The notes: generated by a model not told the origin, from the sequence alone. A DNA stretch of 57,517 nt from Desulfobacteraceae bacterium 4572_35.1 (GCA_002084705.1 NBLX01000002.1:1-57517); one strand, 5' to 3'; positions 26,343 to 36,322 are shown, numbered from the stretch's first letter. Numbers and translations are program-made.

Positions 26343-27843
26343 GCAGGTACTCCTTGATCTGTTCGATGGTTAATGGATTCAGGGAGATGCTGTTTGCGTC
26401 TATGTCGATCCCCTGTTGTCGCAGATAATTGGCTCGTATAAGAACTGCCGCATTAAATAAAATGTTGAGATTGACGCATGCTACATTGCGGTTTTCCGGT
26501 TGTTGTAAAAAGGTATCTTTTGCCCATGCGTTAAATGCACCCATGGCTGGGCCGCACCACACCTGAAAATCCATTTTACGACCTGGATCGCCAGCGTTAG
26601 CCCAATGGGTTGCCTGCCCGAGATAGGCGCGGAACACCAACGCCATTAGATGTTTAGGATCGCGTTCAGCACGTTCCACCTGGCTTGGATCACGTTGCAG
26701 AAAATAATCACGGGTTTTTTGCCAAACATTATTTAGCGGTTCACGAAAAAAAGTTTGCTCCAACTTTAGTCGCTCTGGCTCTGGTATGGCGTCAAGGCTG
26801 GGATGCTGGCGATATATTTCATATAATTTTTTGGCGCGCATGGAGAACATGGTTCCCCGTTTAAGAACCTGTACATCAACACCCATTTCAAACATATCCG
26901 CTGCCGGTGCCATGGCTACATCAGCCTGTCTTGTTTCGGCCAGCATTTGACGCACCATATCTGAGGTGCCTGATTCTACACACGCCTGATTGACACTGCC
27001 GGTAACCATGTATGCAGCTCCCATAGCTATAGCCGCAGCCGCTGCATGCGGTGTGGCGATGCCCCCTGCTAAACCGATACGTGGAGTAGTTGGATAGTTG
27101 TATTGTTTTTGTAGTTGATCACGTAAGGCGCAAATAGTTGGGAACAAGGCAAGTGCTGGGCGATTGTCGGTGTGCCCGCCAGAGTCTGCTTCAGCGGTAA
27201 TATCTTCAGCCATCGGTATTTTTGCGGCTAGAGCAGCCTGCTCTGGTGTGATAACCCCTTGCTCCACTAGTTTGTTAACCATTTTTTGTGGTGGTGGTGA
27301 AAGGAAATGGTGCGCTACTTCTTCGCGCGAAATTTTGGCGATAATTCGATTTGGAGCAATGATATTGCCGGAGCTGTCGCTGTGGATTCCATGAAGTCGG
27401 TAGTGAACTAAAGCCAAACTCATGGTTAAAAAGGCAGAGGCTTCGATTAGGTGGATATCGTTGGCTATATATAACTTTACCAGCGCCTGTTCCAGAGATA
27501 TTTCATGCGGGCTGTGGATTAGATTGCAGCCGTATTGACCTTCAGGTAGAGCTTTTTTTATGATGTTTATCTGCTCTTGTACTTGCTCTAGTGGTAGACC
27601 GGCAGCACCGAAAAAGCCGAGCATTCCAGCTGTGCCCATGGCAATCACCATCTGTGCAGAAGATATCCCTTTTGCCATAGAACCGGCTATAATGGGATAG
27701 CGCAGTTTGTGTGTACGTAGAAAGAGTGGGTCACCGCAAAATTCTAATTTTATTGGTGGGATATCAAGTGTACCGTCTGTTGCTGCAAAGCGCAGAGGTT
27801 TATTCAGATGTTGAAGTGTTGAAAGATTCGTCAAGTTGTCCAT
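26335..27843 (-). CDS. pfaD: PfaD-family trans-acting enoyl reductase
   Basis: PfaD is an FMN-dependent TIM-barrel enzyme of the nitronate monooxygenase fold that reduces enoyl intermediates for Pfa-type and related polyketide synthases. The 502-residue protein has the family features: YPIIAGSMAKGISSAQMVIAMG near the N-terminus, RIGLAGGIATPHAAAAAIAMGA around the flavin phosphate site, and the PfaD-specific AADMFEMGVDVQVLKRGTMF and PLNNVWQKTRDYFLQRDP. It is the first gene before the PfaA-like gene and overlaps its start, so they form one transcription unit. PfaB, PfaC and PfaE homologues are not adjacent. Confidence 0.93.
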   Translation of the reverse strand: MDNLTNLSTLQHLNKPLRFAATDGTLDIPPIKLEFCGDPLFLRTHKLRYPIIAGSMAKGISSAQMVIAMGTAGMLGFFGAAGLPLEQVQEQINIIKKALPEGQYGCNLIHSPHEISLEQALVKLYIANDIHLIEASAFLTMSLALVHYRLHGIHSDSSGNIIAPNRIIAKISREEVAHHFLSPPPQKMVNKLVEQGVITPEQAALAAKIPMAEDITAEADSGGHTDNRPALALFPTICALRDQLQKQYNYPTTPRIGLAGGIATPHAAAAAIAMGAAYMVTGSVNQACVESGTSDMVRQMLAETRQADVAMAPAADMFEMGVDVQVLKRGTMFSMRAKKLYEIYRQHPSLDAIPEPERLKLEQTFFREPLNNVWQKTRDYFLQRDPSQVERAERDPKHLMALVFRAYLGQATHWANAGDPGRKMDFQVWCGPAMGAFNAWAKDTFLQQPENRNVACVNLNILFNAAVLIRANYLRQQGIDIDANSISLNPLTIEQIKEYLRD

Positions 27844-27972
27844 CTTATTGAATGTTTATCCATTTCGGGGGATATGTTTTTATCTATCAATGCTCATACG
27901 AAGTAACAATATCTGTGCTGGATAGATCAGCACTAAAAAAGGGTAATTATTGCACGTTCCGTACGCCAAGGC

Positions 27973-28009
27973 AAAAAAAAACGCCACCTGTTAAAGGTGG
28001 CGTTTTTTC
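27973..28009 (-). terminator. Rho-independent terminator after the octaheme cytochrome gene
   Basis: ACGCCACCT (27981-27989) pairs perfectly with AGGTGGCGT (27995-28003) around a five-base loop, flanked by a run of A on one side and T on the other. It can work in both directions. On the minus strand it ends the cytochrome transcript before pfaD. The remaining 27844-27972 gap should hold the pfaD promoter; I see no clear match. Confidence 0.85.
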
Positions 28010-28036
28010 CCATCATGGATGAATTTTAGTGTGGTA

Positions 28037-29311
28037 CTAGTGTGCTTTTGTGTGGGTAGCACGCATTGTCTTTGCCAACTCTTCTATTTCACTTAAATCG
28101 TTGGTCATCTGTGCCCAACCATACCAGTATGCATAGTCTGGGTTGACGTGGAATTGTCCCTGGTAGGTCCGCATCCGATGTTTCATATACATTTTGAACA
28201 GCACCTGATCAATATGGCTCATGCCGTCTATTTTCCTCCCGTTGGTGCGCAGGAAATACAGGAAATCAGGGTAGGCAAATGGATAGTCTGCTGGCTTTTC
28301 AATAATTCCATCTTTGTATAACCCAGCTACAATACGAATACCCTTAGCTAGCAGAAAATCGGCTTTCTGTAACATGCTGTCACCCATCTCCATTTGAGCG
28401 CGGGCATATGATTCGGAATGACATTTTTTGCAGGTTTCGATCATTTTATTTCGCTCAGTGTCGAAAGCCTCTTTGGTGGAGCGGATCATATCTACCGATT
28501 GTACCAGCGCTAAACGTTCTGTGGGCTTACCGGTTTCAGGATTAAGAACTCCCATGGCTTTCAAGATGGTGATTTGGTCGGCTTTCCACTGAGGATCTTC
28601 GGGCAGGGGCAGGCGTACGCCGAGGAAACCCCACGCGGTATGGTTACTGTGGTTACCATTAGGCAGATGGCACTCTTGACAGGTTGGCGCTTTTGCCCCT
28701 TCTGGTAAGCGACCTGATTCTTTAGCAAACCAGCGAGTACCATGTTTTGCGCTGCTCCACATCTCCCACTGGGGATGGTCGTAGCCCATATGACACTGTT
28801 GACATGCACGAGGATCTTGAGCTTCTTTTTTAGAGAAACTATGCCGAGTATGGCACTCATCGCAGGAATTGTTCTGGTAACGGTAGCCTTTGGCCAACTG
28901 CTCAGCTTTTTGTGCTTCAGTTTTAATGCCCATGTTGTGGCAGCCGCCGCAGCCACGCCCACCTTCCATCAACTCATCCGGTTCTACGTGGGTGATGGGC
29001 AGTGCGTTTAATGATGTCCAACCAAAATTGTGTTTACCGTGGCTGAACTGTTCAAACTGTTCTGCATGACATTCCTGACAAACGTGCTCGTCGGGAAATT
29101 GCACCTTGGCAATATCGTTTGCGTTAACGTGCTCTTCACCGTGGCAGGCAGAGCAGGTTATATCATTGTCGGCGTGAGCACTGACACGCCAGTCCTCAAC
29201 CTGTCCAGGGGTTATTTTACTATGACATTCTATACATGCTTCCTCTTCAGCGTAGGCGATGCCAGTTATTAACAGCATCCCCACAAGAAAACAAAGTGCT
29301 ACCTTTTTCAT
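28037..29311 (-). CDS. Periplasmic octaheme cytochrome c of the hydroxylamine oxidoreductase (HAO) family
   Basis: A 424-residue secreted cytochrome. The signal peptide ends near residue 21 (AYA/EEE). Eight CxxCH heme sites begin at about Cys26, 53, 78, 121, 150, 170, 211 and 294. The MGYDHPQWEMWSSAKHG segment after heme 6 and the position of heme 8 after a long gap follow the HAO family. In anaerobes HAO homologues are generally considered to work reductively on nitrite, nitric oxide or hydroxylamine. Whether the Tyr that cross-links the catalytic heme in ammonia oxidisers is present cannot be decided without an alignment. The ATG has an AAGGAGG ribosome-binding site. No NapC/NrfH-type partner is adjacent. 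Confidence 0.87.
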   Translation of the reverse strand: MKKVALCFLVGMLLITGIAYAEEEACIECHSKITPGQVEDWRVSAHADNDITCSACHGEEHVNANDIAKVQFPDEHVCQECHAEQFEQFSHGKHNFGWTSLNALPITHVEPDELMEGGRGCGGCHNMGIKTEAQKAEQLAKGYRYQNNSCDECHTRHSFSKKEAQDPRACQQCHMGYDHPQWEMWSSAKHGTRWFAKESGRLPEGAKAPTCQECHLPNGNHSNHTAWGFLGVRLPLPEDPQWKADQITILKAMGVLNPETGKPTERLALVQSVDMIRSTKEAFDTERNKMIETCKKCHSESYARAQMEMGDSMLQKADFLLAKGIRIVAGLYKDGIIEKPADYPFAYPDFLYFLRTNGRKIDGMSHIDQVLFKMYMKHRMRTYQGQFHVNPDYAYWYGWAQMTNDLSEIEELAKTMRATHTKAH

Positions 29312-29373
29312 CGCAAAATCCTCCTTAGTAAAGTAATGTAAATGGTTTATTGTGCTTTTTTAATAACTAGCAC

Positions 29374-29418
29374 AAAAAAATGGGGTTGCACAACTATTAA
29401 ATGATGCGCAACCCCCAT
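29374..29418 (-). terminator. Rho-independent terminator after the rubrerythrin gene
   Basis: On the minus strand TGGGGGTTGCGC (about 29406-29417) pairs with the GTGCAACCCCA arm (29381-29391) and is followed by seven T. It lies 27 bases after the rubrerythrin stop codon and before the cytochrome gene. Confidence 0.75.
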
Positions 29419-29444
29419 GATCTAGACCATTCTATCGTGATTCT

Positions 29445-29987
29445 TTATGAAAAATAGCGCTTCAACAGCCCTTGGAAAGCTTGACCGTGGCGTGCTTCAT
29501 CTTTGCACATCTCATGCACTGTATCGTGGATAGCATCCAAATTGAGTTCTTTTGCGCGGGTGGCAATCTTCTTTTTGCCGGCGCAGGCACCATTTTCTGC
29601 TTGAACGCGCAGCTCAAGATTGGTTTTGGTGTCACTTACAACTTCACCGAGCAACTCAGCAAATTTCGCCGCATGCTCAGCTTCTTCCCAAGCAATTCGC
29701 TTATATGCTTCTGCCACTTCCGGGTAGCCTTCGCGGTCTGCTTGGCGACTCATAGCGATATACATGCCGACTTCGGTACATTCTCCTGTGAAGTGGGCAC
29801 GAAGATCCTCAACGATCTCAGGATCGACACCTTTGGCGACACCAATACGATGCTCGTCTGCCCATACCAGATCAGAGTCATCCTGAAGTTCAAATTTGTC
29901 AGGTCCTACGCCACATTGAGGACATTTTTCTGGTGGGTTCTCTCCTTCATGAACATAACCACAAATTGTGCAAATCCATTTTTTCAT
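29445..29987 (-). CDS. Reverse rubrerythrin (N-terminal rubredoxin, C-terminal ferritin-like)
   Basis: An oxidative-stress protein of anaerobes that reduces peroxide or oxygen with electrons from NADH-dependent reductases. The order is reversed relative to classical rubrerythrin: a rubredoxin domain with [10 protein letters not shown] and CPQCG (residues 6-25) comes first, then a diiron ferritin-like domain with EEAEHAAKF and DEARHGQAF providing ExxH-type ligands. The ATG at 29987 gives the [11 protein letters not shown] start and follows AGGAG; the open frame extends 12 codons upstream without family similarity. It has 180 residues and its own terminator, so it is probably monocistronic. Confidence 0.9.
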   Translation of the reverse strand: MKKWICTICGYVHEGENPPEKCPQCGVGPDKFELQDDSDLVWADEHRIGVAKGVDPEIVEDLRAHFTGECTEVGMYIAMSRQADREGYPEVAEAYKRIAWEEAEHAAKFAELLGEVVSDTKTNLELRVQAENGACAGKKKIATRAKELNLDAIHDTVHEMCKDEARHGQAFQGLLKRYFS

Positions 29988-30083
29988 TCTTTTTACTCCT
30001 TTTTGATGATTGACAAGAATCATAACTATTTTTGTAATATATCAAATTATTTCTTTTTGTCAATCTGATTGGATAGATTTTTT

Positions 30084-30506
30084 TCAATGTAGGGTGTGAT
30101 GGGTTTGTTCTGTTGCCTGTTGTTTGAAGACTTGGGCAAAGTCAATTTGTGGGATGTGCAGTGGGGGAAACCCAGCGCGACGACTGATATCGGCGATAAT
30201 TTCTCGCATATAAGGAAATATGGTGGTAGTGCAGTAGGTGTGAGTCAGTTCTTCAATTTCAGTATCGTTGAGTGGTTTTTTTAATTCAAACAGTCCAACT
30301 CCTTCCAGGTGTATCGAAAATGGAGCTGTTTTGTCTTTGAAGAATATTGTTAGATACACTTTTAGGCGGGCGCCATTATTTTCTTGGCGGACTTTGAATT
30401 CTGTCCGGACTGTAGCTTGACCTACGTTACTGAACTGCTCGTTTATGCAGAAGTCCAGTTTCACCAGACGAAAATCTAAAAATGTTAAGTCGTTTGAATC
30501 AGTCAT
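30084..30506 (-). CDS. SecB-like protein-export chaperone
   Basis: A 140-residue protein with the SecB family pattern: a beta-rich N-terminal half and the C-terminal signature FPYMREIIADISRRAGFPP followed by LHIPQIDFAQVF, which corresponds to the FPyaR-I-----GFPPL-L-PIDF block of SecB. SecB keeps preproteins unfolded and hands them to SecA; some SecB-like proteins instead guard toxin-antitoxin modules, but no such genes are nearby. The N-terminal part is divergent, so true SecB versus SecB-like is open. Confidence 0.75.
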   Translation of the reverse strand: MTDSNDLTFLDFRLVKLDFCINEQFSNVGQATVRTEFKVRQENNGARLKVYLTIFFKDKTAPFSIHLEGVGLFELKKPLNDTEIEELTHTYCTTTIFPYMREIIADISRRAGFPPLHIPQIDFAQVFKQQATEQTHHTLH

Positions 30507-30589
30507 AGGTTAAAAATAGCACTGAGCGCAGGTTAGTGCAAGCCATGAAAGATGTGTTGTTTGGCAAAAAAGAGATCTGCAGTGAGAAA

Positions 30590-30835
30590 TTATAAAGTAA
30601 TTTTTTCTCCCTTTAAGCTGTGAACATATACAGCGGGTATCAGGGTATTAGCTTTTGTAACTTGTGTATCAGACTTGTCATTGTTGAGCATGTTTGCCGC
30701 CGCATAATATAAAGAAAAAATGGTAATTATTATAAGCACCAAGGCAAACAGGTTTTCCAAAAAGTGTTTTGTTCGGTTGCTTGAATATTGCTGTTGTGGC
30801 AAGGAGTATGGTTGATGGTATTTGCCTGATGACAT
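30590..30835 (-). CDS. Small single-pass membrane protein, unknown
   Basis: An 81-residue protein with a Gln/Tyr-rich N-terminus, one membrane helix (about residues 27-47, NLFALVLIIITIFSLYYAAA) and a short C-terminal tail. The ATG at 30835 is preceded by GGAG at six bases; an ATG 12 bases upstream overlaps that site. I recognise no family. It is divergent from lepA, with the two starts about 195 bases apart. Confidence 0.55.
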   Translation of the reverse strand: MSSGKYHQPYSLPQQQYSSNRTKHFLENLFALVLIIITIFSLYYAAANMLNNDKSDTQVTKANTLIPAVYVHSLKGEKITL

Positions 30836-31030
30836 TTTGCGCTCCATTTGTATTGGGTATTTAAATTGATTTAGCCAAGATGAAAACTCTGTACCTACTT
30901 ATCGACACCTGTTTGAAAATGATTAGGATAAATGATCAAGGAAAATGATTGTGATTACTGCTTTACAAAGCAAATGAATCTTACTAGTCTAACATGCTTC
31001 AAAAATCACCTGCATTTACATGAGGATTTA

Positions 31031-32830
31031 ATGAATCAAAACAACATCCGCAACTTCTCCATAATTGCCCATATTGACCATGGTAAGTCGACCTTGGCAG
31101 ATCGTCTTCTTGAAGAGACTGGCGCATTGTCTGAAAGGGAAAAAACTGACCAGTTTCTGGATAAGATGGATATCGAGCGGGAACGCGGCATAACCATCAA
31201 GGCACAGGCAGTATGTTTAAAATATCATGCCGATGATGGCAATGATTATATTCTTAATCTTATAGATACTCCAGGGCATGTCGATTTTACTTATGAAGTT
31301 AGTCGTTCGCTTACTGCTTGTGAAGGTGCTCTTTTAGTCGTCGATGCATCCCAGGGGGTAGAAGCGCAAACGCTGGCTAACGTTTATCTGGCTCTTGATG
31401 AAGATTTGGAAATATTTCCGGTATTGAATAAAGTTGATCTGCCGGGCGCTGAACCAGAGCGTGTCAAAGAGGAGATTGAGGAAATTATTGGTCTCGATAC
31501 TTCCGATGCCATTGTCGCCAGCGCCAAGGAGGGAATAGGTATACACGACATTCTGGAAAGAATTGTCAGAGAAGTTCCTCCACCTGTTGGCGACCCTGAT
31601 GCGCCCTTAAAAGCGCTTATATTTGACTCTTGGTATGACTCATATCAAGGGGTTATTGTTTTGGTGCGTATCATCGATGGTGGGCTTAAAAAGGGTGATA
31701 AAATCCAGTTGATGGCCAGTCGCGGAACTTATGAAGTTTTGAAGGTGGGAGTTTTTTCTCCTGCGGCTGAAACACGCCCGAGTTTGGATGCTGGCGATGT
31801 TGGTTTCATTATTGCCGGTATCAAAGTAGTTCAGGATGCTAAGGTGGGTGATACCATAACTCATTTGCATCGTCCGGCAGAGAAGGCTCTTGCAGGGTTT
31901 CAAGAAGTGAAACCGATGGTTTTCTCCGGATTGTACCCCATAGATACCAGTGAATATGAGTTATTACGCGATGCTTTGGAAAAGCTGCAACTCAACGATG
32001 CTTCTATAAGTTACGAACCGGAAAGTTCGGTTGCCCTTGGTTTTGGTTTTCGTTGTGGTTTTCTTGGCCTGCTCCACATGGAGATAATTCAGGAACGGCT
32101 TGAGCGCGAATTTAATATCGATTTAATCACTACCGCACCGACAGTTGTATATAAAGTTACTACGGTAAAAGGGGAAGTGCTGAAGGTTGATAGTGCGAAC
32201 AAGTTGCCTGAAGTTCAAAATATTGAAACAGTTGAGGAGCCTTTTATTCTGGCATCAATCCATACTCCAAACGAGTTTGTCGGAACAGTTCTGGCTCTAT
32301 GTGAAGAGAAGCGGGGGGTTCAACGGGAGATTAAGTATTTAACTGAATCCCGTGTGATGATTGTCTACGAGTTGCCCCTTAATGAAATTGTTATGGATTT
32401 TTATGATCGTCTGAAATCCATTTCACGCGGATATGCTTCATTGGACTATGAGCATCTTGATTATCGCCCTAGTAAACTGGTGCGGATGAACGTAATGATT
32501 AATGGTGAAGTTGTTGATGCATTATCTCTCATTGTCCATCAAGATAAAGCTCAAAGTCGTGGTCGTGAGCTAGTTTCCAAAATGAAAGAGTTTATTCCCC
32601 GTCAACAGTTTGTTGTAGCGATTCAGGCTGCCATTGGCGGCAAAATTATAGCCCGAGAAACTGTAAAGGCACTGCGTAAAGATGTTACCGCTAAATGCTA
32701 TGGTGGTGATATAACGCGTAAACGCAAATTGCTTGAAAAACAGAAAGAAGGAAAGAAGCGGATGAAACAGATTGGCAGTGTTGATTTGCCCCAGGAAGCT
32801 TTCCTTGCAATCCTTAAGGTTAAGGAATAA
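31031..32830 (+). CDS. lepA: Elongation factor 4 (LepA)
   Basis: A ribosomal GTPase that promotes back-translocation or subunit assembly under stress. The 599 residues match the family length exactly from the ATG at 31031, which starts [21 protein letters not shown]; the open frame extends 33 codons upstream without similarity. Motifs are HIDHGKST (P-loop), RGITIKAQ (switch I), DTPGHVDF and NKVD, plus the LepA-specific C-terminal domain ending near [20 protein letters not shown]. It sits five bases before lepB, the classical lepA-lepB operon. Confidence 0.97.
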   Translation: MNQNNIRNFSIIAHIDHGKSTLADRLLEETGALSEREKTDQFLDKMDIERERGITIKAQAVCLKYHADDGNDYILNLIDTPGHVDFTYEVSRSLTACEGALLVVDASQGVEAQTLANVYLALDEDLEIFPVLNKVDLPGAEPERVKEEIEEIIGLDTSDAIVASAKEGIGIHDILERIVREVPPPVGDPDAPLKALIFDSWYDSYQGVIVLVRIIDGGLKKGDKIQLMASRGTYEVLKVGVFSPAAETRPSLDAGDVGFIIAGIKVVQDAKVGDTITHLHRPAEKALAGFQEVKPMVFSGLYPIDTSEYELLRDALEKLQLNDASISYEPESSVALGFGFRCGFLGLLHMEIIQERLEREFNIDLITTAPTVVYKVTTVKGEVLKVDSANKLPEVQNIETVEEPFILASIHTPNEFVGTVLALCEEKRGVQREIKYLTESRVMIVYELPLNEIVMDFYDRLKSISRGYASLDYEHLDYRPSKLVRMNVMINGEVVDALSLIVHQDKAQSRGRELVSKMKEFIPRQQFVVAIQAAIGGKIIARETVKALRKDVTAKCYGGDITRKRKLLEKQKEGKKRMKQIGSVDLPQEAFLAILKVKE

Positions 32831-32835
32831 TAAGC

Positions 32836-33510
32836 ATGAGTAAACCCCTTGAAAAAACGGTAAAAAATGGCGGCAAGAAACCATGGTATAGAGAGTATGC
32901 CGAATCTTTGATTATCGCAGCTATCCTGGCACTCATAATCAGAACGTTTGTTGTTCAAGCCTTCAAAATACCTTCTGGATCGATGGAAGATACTCTCCTT
33001 ATCGGGGATCATCTACTAGTATGCAAGTTTATATATGGCACCAAAATCCCCTTCATGGACAAATTCTATTTCCCCATAAAGGATCCACAGCGCGGCGATG
33101 TTATAGTTTTTGAATATCCGGGTGATATGGACAAATCATGGTTGGAACGGCGCGATTTTATTAAACGTGTAGTTGGTGTCCCTGGTGATGTAGTAGAGGT
33201 ACGCAACAAGAAAGTTTATGTGAACGCAGAGCAGTACGTATTGTCCCAGGAAAGGCACAAAGAAGATTCTCTTATTTTGCCCGGCACACGGCAATCTCCA
33301 CAAGATCGACGCGATTTCATGCCTCCGGTGACTGTACCACCTAATAGCTATTTTGTTATGGGCGACAATCGAGATAGATCATACGACAGTCGCTTCTGGG
33401 GGTTTGTAGATCGGTCAGCTATTAAAGGAAAGGCCTTTATTAAGTATTGGTCGTGGGACAAGGAAAAAACTTGGCCCAGATTTGACAGAATTGGGCGTTT
33501 GATAGAGTAA
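32836..33510 (+). CDS. lepB: Signal peptidase I
   Basis: A membrane-bound serine protease that removes signal peptides of secreted proteins. The 224-residue protein has one N-terminal membrane helix (about 24-41), the nucleophile Ser in IPSGSMEDTL, the general-base Lys in RRDFIKRVVGVPGD, and box E GDNRDRSYDSRFWG. It follows lepA by five bases. A terminator lies after it. Confidence 0.96.
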   Translation: MSKPLEKTVKNGGKKPWYREYAESLIIAAILALIIRTFVVQAFKIPSGSMEDTLLIGDHLLVCKFIYGTKIPFMDKFYFPIKDPQRGDVIVFEYPGDMDKSWLERRDFIKRVVGVPGDVVEVRNKKVYVNAEQYVLSQERHKEDSLILPGTRQSPQDRRDFMPPVTVPPNSYFVMGDNRDRSYDSRFWGFVDRSAIKGKAFIKYWSWDKEKTWPRFDRIGRLIE

Positions 33511-33536
33511 CTGTTTTGAATAAAATATATTAAATC

Positions 33537-33576
33537 AACAGGTTATGGTTTCAATCGAAGCGATAACCTGTTTTTG
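33537..33576 (+). terminator. Rho-independent terminator of lepA-lepB
   Basis: ACAGGTTAT (33538-33546) pairs with ATAACCTGT (33563-33571). Inner GTTTC/GAAGC pairing extends the stem to a four-base loop. It is followed by TTTTT. Confidence 0.8.
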
Positions 33577-33676
33577 TATCCATTGAATTTTACGCCACCA
33601 CTCTCAACCTTTCTGAGTAAGGGTGACACAGGGCGTCGAACGATTGGAAATACTTATTTTACTTGAGGTAGATGAT

Positions 33677-36298
33677 ATGGCAGCTCAAACTCCGATGATG
33701 CGTCAATATATAGAGATAAAGAGCCAATACCCGGATGCAATTCTTTTTTTTCGCCTTGGTGATTTCTATGAGATGTTTCTTGAGGATGCGGTGACCGCTT
33801 CACGAATATTGGATATAGCGTTAACTTCACGCAATAAGGGAGCAAATGACGAAGTACCACTGTGTGGCATTCCATATCACAGTGCACAGCCTTATATTGC
33901 CAAACTGGTCGAACATGGTCATAAAGTTGCCGTATGTGAACAGGTTGAAGATCCCAAGCAGGTTAAAGGAATTGTTCGCCGCGAAGTTGTGCGTGTTGTT
34001 ACGCCGGGGATGGTGATGGAAAATGATTTACTCACCCCTGATGAAAATAATTATCTGTTGGTTATTTCCATATCTGCTTCCGGTTTTGGTGTCTGTGTTC
34101 TGGATATTTCTACCGGTGAATTTCGGGTAACTCAAGGAAATTCGCTTGATGATGTAAAACGGGAGATTGCTAGCGTTAATCCCCGTGAAGTTATCGTCAA
34201 CGAAACCGACAGAGAACAGATATGCCAACAATTGAGTGAGCAATTATTGCAGTGCATGGTGAATACTGCCCCCGAATGGGTTTATGATTGTGCTGATGCC
34301 AAAGAACGCATTACCAATTTTTTCAAAGCTGATTCATTAGCTTCGTTTGGTTGTGAAAACTTACCAGATGCAATCTGTGCAGCTGGGGCTGCACTCTATT
34401 ATGTTGAGCACACTCAAAAAGCTACGGTGTCTCATCTCCAACCATTGACCACGTATCATATTTGCGACTTTATGGTGCTAGATGATGCGACACGCAGAAA
34501 TCTGGAACTTACGGCAACAATAGTTGACGGTAAACGTAAGGGGTCTCTGCTCGGCTGTTTAGATAAAACAGTAACAGCAATGGGTGGACGCAAGTTGCGT
34601 CAGTGGATAAGTCAACCACTGCTTAACTGTCAGACAATATGTTCACGTCATCAGTGTGTGTTAGAGATGGTCAATGCTCCAATCTTACGTGATGATTTAC
34701 GTGATTGTCTTGACGGTTTCTACGATCTTGAACGTTTGACTGCCCGGATCTCCGTTGCGAGTGCTAATGCCAAAGACCTGGTAGCATTGCAGAGATCTTT
34801 ACAACGTCTGCCTCAGTTGCTGCAACTTCTATCAGTTGTCAACTCCTCTCTTGGTGAGCAATTACGCGATCTGATAGATCCGTTACCCGATGTTACAGAA
34901 CTTATCGGGAACTCTATTGCCGACAATCCCCCATTTGTGTTGCGCGATGGTGGACTGATTCGCGATGGTTTTCTTCCTGAATTGGATGAATTACGCCTGA
35001 TTTGTCGCGAAGGGAAGGGCTGGATTGCCCGTCTGGAGAAAAGTGAGCGTGAGAATACGGCAATCACAACCTTGAAAGTCCGTTATAACCGGGTGTTTGG
35101 ATACTATATAGAAGTACCTAAAACTCAAATTGGCAAAGTACCGGAGCACTATGAGCGTAAGCAGACTCTGGCCAATTCTGAGAGATATTTTACTCCAGAG
35201 CTCAAAGAGTATGAAGACAAGGTGTTAGGAGCACAGGAGAAACTGGTTGCCCTAGAGTATCAGACTTTTCAATCTATCCGTGAGCAAGTTGCGCAACACA
35301 GTGCTCGTATCCAAACCACTGCTGATGCTGTTGCCTGTCTTGATGTGCTGTTAAGTTTTGCTGCCATTGCACACGAGCGTGATTATGTGTGCCCGGTTAT
35401 GGATGAGGGGACGGTGTTGCATATAGATGAAGGGCGACATCCGGTTATTGAAACCATGACCTTGAACGAAAAATTTATTCCCAACGATCTCCACCTAGAC
35501 AATGAAGCTGATCAACTGTTGATCATTACCGGACCAAATATGGCCGGAAAATCAACTTTTATGCGCCAGGTGGCTTTGATAACACTGATGGCACAGGTGG
35601 GTTCACTTGTCCCAGCTAAGGCTGCCCACATCGGTGTTGTTGATCGCATATTTACCCGTGTAGGTGCCAGCGATAATCTGGCTCAGGGGCAATCTACTTT
35701 CATGGTGGAGATGAGCGAAACAGCGCATATCCTCAATCATGCCACTAAGCGTAGCTTGATAATCCTTGATGAGATCGGGCGCGGTACTTCGACATTTGAT
35801 GGAGTAAGTATCGCTTGGGCTGTGGCAGAATATTTGCATGATAACGAAAGCGTGGCAGCAAAAACATTATTTGCTACCCACTATCACGAACTGACCGACC
35901 TGGCTAAGACTAGGTCAGGAATTAAGAATTTCAATATTGCCGTGCGTGAATGGAACGATCAAATTGTTTTTTTACGCAAAATTGTGGCTGGTGGTACTAG
36001 TCATTCATATGGCATACAAGTTGGTCGTTTGGCTGGATTGCCAGCAGCGGTAATTGCCCGGGCAAAAGAGGTGCTGGCCAATCTAGAACGTGGTGAATTT
36101 TCCTGTGAAGGTGAGCCACGTTTGGCTCATAGTGGTGATAAAAATGGGGAGGAATTGGAAACCTTAAAACAGTCACAATTGTCATTGTTCAGTGGGGCAG
36201 ATGATCCGCTGCGTCAAAGGTTGCTGGATATTGATCTCAATGCCATCACTCCCATTGAAGCCTTGAATTTGATGAATGAATTAAAAAAACTAATGTAA
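33677..36298 (+). CDS. mutS: DNA mismatch repair protein MutS
   Basis: MutS recognises mismatches and recruits MutL. The 873-residue protein has the mismatch-contacting Phe-x-Glu within GDFYEMF near the N-terminus, Walker A GPNMAGKST near residue 619, Walker B LIILDEIGRGTST, and ATHYHELTDL. The ATG at 33677 gives MAAQTPMMRQY, the usual MutS start, and follows a GAGG; the frame runs 18 codons further upstream from a GTG. Followed by the amidase gene after 24 bases. Confidence 0.97.
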   Translation: MAAQTPMMRQYIEIKSQYPDAILFFRLGDFYEMFLEDAVTASRILDIALTSRNKGANDEVPLCGIPYHSAQPYIAKLVEHGHKVAVCEQVEDPKQVKGIVRREVVRVVTPGMVMENDLLTPDENNYLLVISISASGFGVCVLDISTGEFRVTQGNSLDDVKREIASVNPREVIVNETDREQICQQLSEQLLQCMVNTAPEWVYDCADAKERITNFFKADSLASFGCENLPDAICAAGAALYYVEHTQKATVSHLQPLTTYHICDFMVLDDATRRNLELTATIVDGKRKGSLLGCLDKTVTAMGGRKLRQWISQPLLNCQTICSRHQCVLEMVNAPILRDDLRDCLDGFYDLERLTARISVASANAKDLVALQRSLQRLPQLLQLLSVVNSSLGEQLRDLIDPLPDVTELIGNSIADNPPFVLRDGGLIRDGFLPELDELRLICREGKGWIARLEKSERENTAITTLKVRYNRVFGYYIEVPKTQIGKVPEHYERKQTLANSERYFTPELKEYEDKVLGAQEKLVALEYQTFQSIREQVAQHSARIQTTADAVACLDVLLSFAAIAHERDYVCPVMDEGTVLHIDEGRHPVIETMTLNEKFIPNDLHLDNEADQLLIITGPNMAGKSTFMRQVALITLMAQVGSLVPAKAAHIGVVDRIFTRVGASDNLAQGQSTFMVEMSETAHILNHATKRSLIILDEIGRGTSTFDGVSIAWAVAEYLHDNESVAAKTLFATHYHELTDLAKTRSGIKNFNIAVREWNDQIVFLRKIVAGGTSHSYGIQVGRLAGLPAAVIARAKEVLANLERGEFSCEGEPRLAHSGDKNGEELETLKQSQLSLFSGADDPLRQRLLDIDLNAITPIEALNLMNELKKLM

Positions 36299-36322
36299 TT
36301 AATAAGTATAGACGGGTTGAGA

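Noticed and set aside
28561-28962. 133-codon open frame in another frame of the octaheme cytochrome gene
   Set aside because: Lies inside the cytochrome coding sequence, which has all eight heme motifs in its own frame.
29472-30068. 198-codon open frame opposite the rubrerythrin gene
   Set aside because: Antisense shadow of a clearly conserved gene; no ribosome-binding site and no recognisable fold.
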